Shown piece by piece: positions 58,369-64,000 of a DNA stretch of 64,000 bases (position 1 is the first letter of the stretch; each line of letters begins with the position of its first letter). Under the pieces are notes generated by a model, which made no database searches, was not told the origin of the DNA, and was given only the letters and a program-made list of their open reading frames with translations. This stretch comes from Bradyrhizobium erythrophlei (GTDB taxonomy: Bacteria; Pseudomonadota; Alphaproteobacteria; Rhizobiales; Xanthobacteraceae), in NCBI RefSeq assembly GCF_900129505.1, contig NZ_LT670818.1, positions 7,101,001 through 7,165,000 of the forward strand. Direction: 5' to 3'. The position numbers and the translations under genes are program-made.

Positions 58369-59564
58369 ATGACGAAACCTTCGCGCAAAGCCATCATCAT
58401 CGGCGCCGGGATCGCGGGCCCGGTCACCGCCATCTTTCTCAAGCGAGCTGGAATAGATGCCCAGCTGTTCGAAGCATGGCCCCACTCGACCGGGATCGGC
58501 GGCGGATTGCAGATCGCGCCGAACGGCATGCATGTGCTGGCCGAGCTCGGGCTCGCCGACGAGATGATCCGGCGCGGCTCGGTCGCCGAAGCCTTCGAAT
58601 TCTATTCGCGATCCGGCGCCCTGCTCGGCTCGATCAACCACAATATGAAGGAGCGCTTCGGCCAGCCCGCGGTGAATATGCGCCGCGCCGCGCTGAACGA
58701 AGCGATTTTGAACAGGGCCTGGTGCGAGAATGTCGAGCTTGCCTTCGAGAAACGGCTGTTACGCATCGAGGACCGTGCCGATCAGCCCATCGTTGCGCAT
58801 TTCGCCGACGGAACCAGCGCCGAGGGTGACTTCCTGATCGGTGCGGACGGCGTCCATTCGGCCGTGCGGGAGCATGTCATTCCGGACGGCCCGAAGCCGT
58901 TCGACACCGGCCTGATCGGCTTTGGCGGTTTTGCGCCGAGGGCGTTGCTGGCCAACACCTCGATCGGACAGCCGTCAAGACGACGTTCGGCCAGAGCGGA
59001 TTTTTCGGTTACGGCTTCTGCAGTTCCGATCCGACCGATGGGGTGATGTGGTGGAGCACCCAGCCTGCGCAGGGCATCGACGCCGCCACCTTCCGCGCGA
59101 TGGCTCAGAACGCGCTGCAGCGACATTTGCTCAGCTTCCACGCCGGCTGGCACGATCCGATTCCGCAACTGCTCGAGGCGGCCCAGAACATCGTCGTGAC
59201 ACCGACGCTTGACGTCGCGACCTTGCCGACCTGGTCGCGCAGGCGGAGCTTGCTGATCGGCGACGCCGCGCACGCCACCAGCCCGCACGCCGGCCAGGGC
59301 GCATCGCTCGCGCTCGAGGACGCCATGCGGCTCGGGCGGCTGATGCAGGAGGGACAGGAGCTCGGCGCGACCTTCCGGAAATTCGAGGACGAGCGCCGCC
59401 CGCGCGCCGAACGCGTGGTGGCGCTTGCCCGTCGCAACGGCAACAGCAAGCGCGAGTTCAGCGCGACCGGCGCCTGGATCCGCGACCGGATGCTGAAACT
59501 GCTGTTACCGGTCTCGGCGAGGGGCATGAACTGGATGTACGCCTACGATCCCCGTGCGGCGTGA
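58369..59564 (+). pseudogene. FAD-dependent monooxygenase, interrupted by a frameshift
   Basis: The first part (from ATG 58369) has the FAD motif IIIGAGIAGPVTAIFLKRAG and GADGVHSAVREHVIPDG. After about residue 202 (NTSIGQ) the frame runs into unrelated residues and stops at 59046. Reading one frame over from about 58973 restores family sequence (FGQSGFFGYGFCSSDP), then LIGDAAHATSPHAGQGASLALEDAM to 59564. A single-base deletion near 58970-58974 explains this. It could be a true pseudogene or a sequencing error. It resembles salicylate-hydroxylase-like enzymes. Confidence 0.85.
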
Positions 59565-59572
59565 CCCACGCC

Positions 59573-60754
59573 TTATTGTTCGACGCTAAAGGTGAGGCCG
59601 GCGTGGTCGACCAGCCGCTTGATCAGCCGGTCGCCCATCGCCGCGCCCGGCGTCCAGATCCCGGCCGGCACCTCGGGCGCGTCGCGCAGCAGGCAGATCG
59701 CGCATTCCGAGATCATCTTCGAGGTCGAGCCGTAACCGGGATCGCGATCGCCGTGGACGGCGACGCGGACCTGGCGTCCGTCGGGGGCAATCGCGACGAA
59801 CAGCAGATCGTAAAAGCCGTTTTCCCGCTCCTCTTTCGACGGCCCCTCGCCCGGCCTCGGTCCGCTGGAGTTCATCTTCTCGGAAGTGTTGGCGGCAGTG
59901 ATGCGCCTCGCACTGGCTTCGCCCTGCTCACCGGGCCCCGTCAGCATCATCTCGTCGTAGACAAAATCCTTCCCGTAGCGAAGGCCCATCAGAAGATTGG
60001 AGCGATGCACATTGCGGGTGTTGATGTTTGCCATGACGAATGGTGCGGTCCAGGAATCGAGTTCCTGATCGAACACCGGCCGATTGCCCGGTGGCTGTTT
60101 TGGGCCCTCAAAGCCCGGCGTCAGTGCAAACGGACTCCTCAACAACGCGACCAGACTGTGATCATTCGCGGCCGCCGCGAAGAGCCCCCTCATGCTTGCG
60201 GCGGTGCCGCCGGAGACCGTCAGTGTAATGGTGCGGACGCGGCCTTTGACACGGTTGGCCGGCGCGCCGAACACTTTCTTCGCTTCCTCCTGCGCGCAGA
60301 ACACGCCGAGTTCGAACGGGAGTGAATCGAAACCGCAGGAAAACACGATTCGTGCGCCGGTCGATTTGGCCGTCGCCTCGTGCGTTTCGATCATCTGCCG
60401 CATCCACAACGGTTCGCCGCAGAGATCGAGATAGTCGGTCCCGGAAGCCACACAGGCCGCGACCAGTTCGGAACCATAGAGCTGATATGGACCGACGCTT
60501 GAGATCACCGACTTCGCCTGCGCGACCATGGCTTTCAGCGAGGCAGGATCGCCGGCATCGGCGACGATCAAGGGCGTGTCAGCCGACGCACCGATCGCGT
60601 CGCGCACGGACGCAAGCCTTTCCTTGCTGCGTCCGGCCATCGCCCATTTCAGATTCGCATCGCCTTTGTAATGCGCCGCCAGATATTCGGCGACGAGCTG
60701 GCCGGTGAAGCCGGTGGCGCCATAGACAATGATGTCGAATTTCGACGAAGACAT
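59573..60754 (-). CDS. Saccharopine-dehydrogenase-like (trans-acting enoyl reductase family) oxidoreductase
   Basis: This is a 393-residue NAD(P)-binding protein. The Rossmann motif IIVYGATGFTGQLVAEYLA at about 8-26 is followed by KWAMAGRSKERL and SSVGPYQLYGSELVAACVASGTDYLDLCGE. The C-terminal SGGTAASM and GYGSTSKMISECA regions are family typical. Relatives include mycobacterial trans-acting enoyl reductases and eukaryotic SCCPDH; the substrate is unknown. It converges with the FAD monooxygenase (8 bases apart). The start ATG 60754 was chosen because earlier codons lie in a repeat. Confidence 0.9.
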   Translation of the reverse strand: MSSSKFDIIVYGATGFTGQLVAEYLAAHYKGDANLKWAMAGRSKERLASVRDAIGASADTPLIVADAGDPASLKAMVAQAKSVISSVGPYQLYGSELVAACVASGTDYLDLCGEPLWMRQMIETHEATAKSTGARIVFSCGFDSLPFELGVFCAQEEAKKVFGAPANRVKGRVRTITLTVSGGTAASMRGLFAAAANDHSLVALLRSPFALTPGFEGPKQPPGNRPVFDQELDSWTAPFVMANINTRNVHRSNLLMGLRYGKDFVYDEMMLTGPGEQGEASARRITAANTSEKMNSSGPRPGEGPSKEERENGFYDLLFVAIAPDGRQVRVAVHGDRDPGYGSTSKMISECAICLLRDAPEVPAGIWTPGAAMGDRLIKRLVDHAGLTFSVEQ

Positions 60755-60790
60755 ATTCGAATTCCCCCAGATGATTTGTTGGCTTTTTCT

Positions 60791-60873
60791 GTCATTGCGA
60801 GCGAAGCGAAGCAATCCAGCGTTCGGATTCTTCAATAAATGGATTGCCTCGTCGCTTCGCTCCTCGCAATGAC
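60791..60873. repeat. TCATTGCGAG...CTCGCAATGA inverted repeat
   Basis: The left arm GTCATTGCGAGCGAAGCGAA starts at 60791 and continues GCAATCC. The right arm, 60841-60873, is GGATTGC followed by CTCGTCGCTTCGCTCCTCGCAATGAC-like sequence, the inverted partner with small gaps. This is a very common dispersed palindrome in Bradyrhizobium and relatives. It separates two same-strand genes and may end the DUF169-side transcript on the other strand. Confidence 0.82.
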
Positions 60874-60891
60874 GGCCCGGTCCGCTTAAAC

Positions 60892-61680
60892 TTATTTCTT
60901 GGCGTAGGACGCGCCCATGCCGGCGCGCACGTCGGCCTGGATGCCATAGGGCGCGATCGGATAGCGCAAGCCGTTCTTTGCGAGCTGCTTCATACCCGCG
61001 ATGGCCTTGGCCAGATGCGCCGGAGATAACGCCATTGACATCTCCTCATCCGGGACGCCACCATAGCGGCGCTCGGCAAAGCAGGGCAGCGACAGGCTGG
61101 GCTCGCCGGTCTTGAGCGCGCGCCCCCAGGAATCGGCGCAGGCGGTCTCGCCGACCACGCCCCATTCGAACTTCCTGTAGCCGGTATATTGCAGCCCGTT
61201 GATCAGAATGATCATCTGGCCCGGCGTCGCGTAGACCAGACAGATATCTGGCGGATTGAGCCGGCCGCTGCTCAGGGGGCTGACCGCCAGCGCCTGGTAT
61301 TGCCCGAAGGCAACGACGTCGAGCGCCTCCTGGCGCTTGCGGGCATCTTCCGTGGTGCCGTGCCAGACGCCGACATAGGCCTCGCCGGCGAGCCATTTTT
61401 CGTCTTGTTGCGCGAGCCCGATCACCGCGCGGCATTGCGCGCCGACGAGGTCGTCTGCGGTGATGCCGACCGTCCAGCCCAGCCGCGAGGCCATGCTGAC
61501 GATCTGGTCGGTGGTGTGAACCGCCGACGGACGGCGGATCTTCGGGATCGCCGTCATGTCTTCGACGCTCGCAAACATCTTCATGCCGATCACGGTGGTC
61601 TTCAGGCGAAGCAGGCTGTTGAGATCGGCCGCCATGGCGGCGAAATCGAATTCTTCTTTTGCTGGTGCTGCTTGTTGCAT
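60892..61680 (-). CDS. DUF169 family protein
   Basis: This is a 262-residue protein of the DUF169 type. Family marks are KTTVIGMKMF, HTTDQIVSMASRLGWTVGI, RLNPPDICLVYATPGQMIILINGLQY and GETACADSWGRALKTGEPSLSLPCFAERRYGG. The cysteines in CRAVIG, ETACAD and LPCFAERR are typical and may bind a metal or cofactor; the function is not established. The start ATG 61680 has AGGGAG upstream; a GTG three codons earlier is possible. Confidence 0.88.
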   Translation of the reverse strand: MQQAAPAKEEFDFAAMAADLNSLLRLKTTVIGMKMFASVEDMTAIPKIRRPSAVHTTDQIVSMASRLGWTVGITADDLVGAQCRAVIGLAQQDEKWLAGEAYVGVWHGTTEDARKRQEALDVVAFGQYQALAVSPLSSGRLNPPDICLVYATPGQMIILINGLQYTGYRKFEWGVVGETACADSWGRALKTGEPSLSLPCFAERRYGGVPDEEMSMALSPAHLAKAIAGMKQLAKNGLRYPIAPYGIQADVRAGMGASYAKK

Positions 61681-61770
61681 GAATCTCACTCCCTTGACGG
61701 GCAGGCTGATCGCTGCACGCGTTTTGACGCCTGATCCTAGCCGGTTTGTCCGCCGGCCGCGACCCGCGCT

Positions 61771-62574
61771 CTACTTCGGATTCGGCCCCGGAAAAAGCTC
61801 GCTGGTCCTGCCTGTTATCCAATAGGCCGCAAGGCCCAGATATTCGCGCACGGCAATTTCCGTCCGCTCCAGCCCGTCGAGCGCGAAAGGCGAGAACGTC
61901 AGCAAATCGCCGGTGCCGCCGGTGCGCCAGTCAACCGGATAGGGGTCAACCGCAAACCCGGCCTTTCTGAAGATGCCGACCGAGCGCGGCATATGGAAGG
62001 CCGAGGTCAGCAACAGCCACCGCTCGCCGCTTTTCGGCGCCGCCAGCAACTTGGAAAATTCCGCGTTCTCTTTTGTATTGCGCGAGCGCCGTTCCATCGT
62101 CAGCCGGTCTTTGGAGACGCCCAGGCGCTCGAAGATCGCGGCGGCGTAATCGGCCTCCCGCGCGTCGGTATCGATCAGATTCGCGCTGCCGCCGGAATAA
62201 ATGATGCGCGCCTTCGGGTATTGACGGGCAAGGGCCGCCGCCTCAATCACGCGATCGGCCGCACGCGTAAACACCGCCTTGCCATGGCTCACCGAAAGAT
62301 CGCCGTCGATCGCGCCGCCCAATACGACGATGCCGTCCGGCGCGCCGCGCGCCGGATCCCACGGCGGAAATCGCGCTTCCAGGGGATAGAGCAGAAGATT
62401 TCCCAGCGGCGAAAACCCGCAAATGGCGATCAGCACGACGGAGGCGATCAGGAGCTTGCGGCCGAGCCGCGCCAATCGGGTGGCGAGCAGGATCGTGCCG
62501 ACGAGCCCGATGCCGATCAGGAAATTCGCGGGCAGCAGCGCGATGCCGATCGTTTTGGACAACACAAAAAACAA
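61771..62574 (-). CDS. YdcF/ElyC/SanA-family (DUF218) membrane protein
   Basis: This is a 267-residue envelope protein with two N-terminal helices (about 5-55) and a periplasmic DUF218 domain. Motifs are GIVVLGGAIDGD, KARIIYSGGSANL, the acidic RSRNTKENAEF and LLLTSAFHMPRSV. ElyC-type proteins are linked to lipid carrier recycling and peptidoglycan. The start appears to be TTG 62574, with AAGGGG eight bases upstream; no ATG fits. It is divergent from the acetamidase gene. Confidence 0.88.
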   Translation of the reverse strand: MFFVLSKTIGIALLPANFLIGIGLVGTILLATRLARLGRKLLIASVVLIAICGFSPLGNLLLYPLEARFPPWDPARGAPDGIVVLGGAIDGDLSVSHGKAVFTRAADRVIEAAALARQYPKARIIYSGGSANLIDTDAREADYAAAIFERLGVSKDRLTMERRSRNTKENAEFSKLLAAPKSGERWLLLTSAFHMPRSVGIFRKAGFAVDPYPVDWRTGGTGDLLTFSPFALDGLERTEIAVREYLGLAAYWITGRTSELFPGPNPK

Positions 62575-62641
62575 GAGAGGCCCCTTTGAATGTCTGGTAC
62601 AGGGTCATACGCGACCGCGGTCCCAACCAGAAGCCCCCGTC

Positions 62642-63583
62642 ATGACCCATCATCGCCTGCATTCCAGCCCCGAGACCTGCCATTGGGGCTTTTTCGAAGC
62701 GAAACTGAAGCCTGTCCTCACCGTCAAGAGCGGCGACGAGGTAACCGTCGACACAATCAGCGGCGGCCCCGAAATGGTGCCGGACCGCAAACAGTTTCAT
62801 GTCCCGCCCGAACTCGACGCGGTTCACGGCAAAAGCGAGCGGATGGTGCCCGGCCATATCCTGACCGGGCCGGTCGCGGTCGAGGGCGCCGAGCCCGGCG
62901 ATGTGCTGGAGGTCGAGATCCTGGACGTCAGCCTGCGGCAGGACTGGGGCTATAACGCGATCCGGCCGCTCGCCGGCACCCTGCCCGACGATTTTCACGA
63001 GACGCGCATCCTGAACATTCCGCTCGACCGGGAGCGGATGGTGGGCCGGTTGCCATGGGGGCTCTATCTGCCCCTAAAGCCGTTTTTCGGCGTGATGGGC
63101 GTGGCGCCGCCGCCGGCCTGGGGCCGCATCACCTCGCTGATCCCGCGCGCGATGGGCGGCAATCTGGACAACAAGGAACTGGTGCCGGGCGCCAAACTCT
63201 ATTTGCCGGTGTTCGTGCCGGGCGCGCTGTTTTCCTGCGGCGACGGCCATGGCGTGCAGGGCGACGGCGAGGTGTGCGTGACCGCGATCGAGACCGCGCT
63301 GCGGGGCCGTTTCCGGCTGACGCTGCGCAAGGATCTACGGCTCGATTATCCGCGCGCCGAGACGCCGACGCATTACATGACGATGGCGATGGATCCCGAC
63401 CTCGACCAATGCGTGGTGCGCGCCTTGCGCGACATGATCGTGCTGCTCGGTGAAAAGCGCAATCTGTCGCGGGAGGATGCCTACACGCTCTGCAGCCTGG
63501 CCGCGGATTTGCGGGTGACGCAGACCGTCAACGGCTCCAAGGGCATCCACTGCATGATCGCGAAAGCGGTCGTGCACGGGTGA
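62642..63583 (+). CDS. Acetamidase/formamidase family hydrolase
   Basis: This is a 313-residue amide hydrolase-family protein. Typical stretches are VTVDTISGGPEMVP, HVPPELDAVH, GHILTGPVAVEGAEPGDVLEVEIL, SCGDGHGVQGDGEVCVTAIETAL and the C-terminal DAYTLCSLAADLRVTQTVNGSKGIHCMIAK. Histidine and aspartate ligands for a divalent metal are present (HAVQGDGE-like region). The substrate (formamide, acetamide or another amide) cannot be told. The start ATG 62642 begins the family N-terminus. Confidence 0.9.
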   Translation: MTHHRLHSSPETCHWGFFEAKLKPVLTVKSGDEVTVDTISGGPEMVPDRKQFHVPPELDAVHGKSERMVPGHILTGPVAVEGAEPGDVLEVEILDVSLRQDWGYNAIRPLAGTLPDDFHETRILNIPLDRERMVGRLPWGLYLPLKPFFGVMGVAPPPAWGRITSLIPRAMGGNLDNKELVPGAKLYLPVFVPGALFSCGDGHGVQGDGEVCVTAIETALRGRFRLTLRKDLRLDYPRAETPTHYMTMAMDPDLDQCVVRALRDMIVLLGEKRNLSREDAYTLCSLAADLRVTQTVNGSKGIHCMIAKAVVHG

Positions 63584-63697
63584 TCTCCCAGTCGCCCGAC
63601 CCTGATCCGATCTCCCTGACCACATCCACGCCGCCCTTGTGTTTCGCAAGCCCCGCTCGCTACTATCTGCGCAACGAACAAAACTTCAGGGAACGAC

Positions 63698-64000
63698 ATG
63701 CTCAAGGACAGGCTATCGCCGGCCGACGTGGGCGCACGCGAAAAGGAAATGCAGGACGCGCTCGCGGCCTGCCCCCGCATCCTCGATCTCGTCGCGCGCG
63801 GCCCGCTCGCCGACCCCGATGCGGAGGCGGTAGTGTATCTGCGCTCGCCGCTCGATCCCCATCCGGTCATCGTCTCCAACGATCAGCTGATGGGTTGCAC
63901 CAAAGCGGCCGAGACTTTCTTTCGCAGCCACGGCGTCGGCAAGGACGATCCGGTCGCGGTATTGCTGCCGATCTGCCCCGCGACGATTGCCGCGATCTGG
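63698..64000 (+). CDS. AMP-dependent acyl-CoA synthetase (partial, N-terminus only)
   Basis: The first 101 codons of a gene that runs off the window. The visible protein (MLKDRLSPADVGAREKEM..., then YLRSPLDPHPVIVSNDQL and GVGKDDPVAVLLPICPATIAAIW) matches the N-terminal region of ANL-superfamily acyl-CoA synthetases, which activate a carboxylate with ATP. The AGGGA ribosome site and the ATG at 63698 fit. The ATP motifs lie beyond the edge, so substrate and intactness cannot be judged. Confidence 0.82.
   Translation, partial: MLKDRLSPADVGAREKEMQDALAACPRILDLVARGPLADPDAEAVVYLRSPLDPHPVIVSNDQLMGCTKAAETFFRSHGVGKDDPVAVLLPICPATIAAIW

Overview
The window looks like a chromosome segment of a Bradyrhizobium-type alphaproteobacterium (order Hyphomicrobiales/Rhizobiales, family Nitrobacteraceae). 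The evidence is high-GC coding DNA, the linked set tig-clpP-clpX-lon, tRNA-Val, HU, tRNA-Asp and nuoA-N, a glnB-glnA pair with a sigma-54-type promoter, and several dispersed palindromic repeats typical of these genomes. This is judged from protein and motif recognition alone; no database search was made.

Layout. (1) 1-15.5 kb, minus strand: a complex I operon, nuoA to nuoN, with the end of nuoN cut by the window edge. Four extra genes sit inside it: a 23S-IVS-type four-helix-bundle gene between nuoC and nuoD, an FkbM-type methyltransferase overlapping nuoD, a tiny membrane protein overlapping nuoE, and a one-helix protein between nuoF and nuoG. (2) 15.8-20.0 kb: a catabolic cassette with a MarR regulator, a Rieske oxygenase, an MFS carrier and an orphan TRAP-type binding protein. 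(3) 20.2-31.3 kb: tRNA-Asp, HU, peptidase T, a methyltransferase, tRNA-Val, a GFA protein, then the protein quality-control block lon, clpX, clpP, tig, and tRNA-Leu. (4) 31.5-42.8 kb: a copper-ligand-poor multicopper-oxidase-like protein, Nnr, glnB-glnA, a class I amidotransferase, an AI-2E-family permease, a small monooxygenase, a diguanylate cyclase, and rplM-rpsI. (5) 42.9-48.5 kb: a thioesterase and an enoyl-CoA hydratase (divergent), a CoA-binding protein plus metY bracketed by two direct copies of a 102-nt multi-hairpin repeat, a secreted Pro/Tyr-rich protein, ctaA and a DUF2842 protein. (6) 48.6-57.8 kb: a surface-polysaccharide locus with a deacetylase-like protein, a GNAT-type protein, a Wzc/ExoP-like protein, a short Wza-tail-like protein, a glycosyltransferase, a lipid-linked sugar transferase and a ligase/polymerase. 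Three members have lost catalytic motifs or are truncated. (7) 57.8-64 kb: a MarR regulator with a clear operator facing a frameshifted FAD monooxygenase, then a saccharopine-dehydrogenase-like reductase, a DUF169 protein, a YdcF protein, an acetamidase/formamidase and the start of an acyl-CoA synthetase.

How it fits together. The Nuo genes build the proton-pumping NADH:quinone oxidoreductase, and CtaA makes heme A for the terminal oxidases. Lon, ClpXP and trigger factor handle protein folding and turnover. GlnB and GlnA sense and assimilate nitrogen. The polysaccharide locus would assemble and export a surface glycan.

The most striking observation is the insert between nuoC and nuoD. Its two ends can pair in the nuo transcript as a continuous 30-bp stem in which every DNA mismatch becomes a G-U pair, around a gene of the family found in rRNA intervening sequences. 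This suggests a structured, possibly processed, intervening element inside a protein-coding operon.
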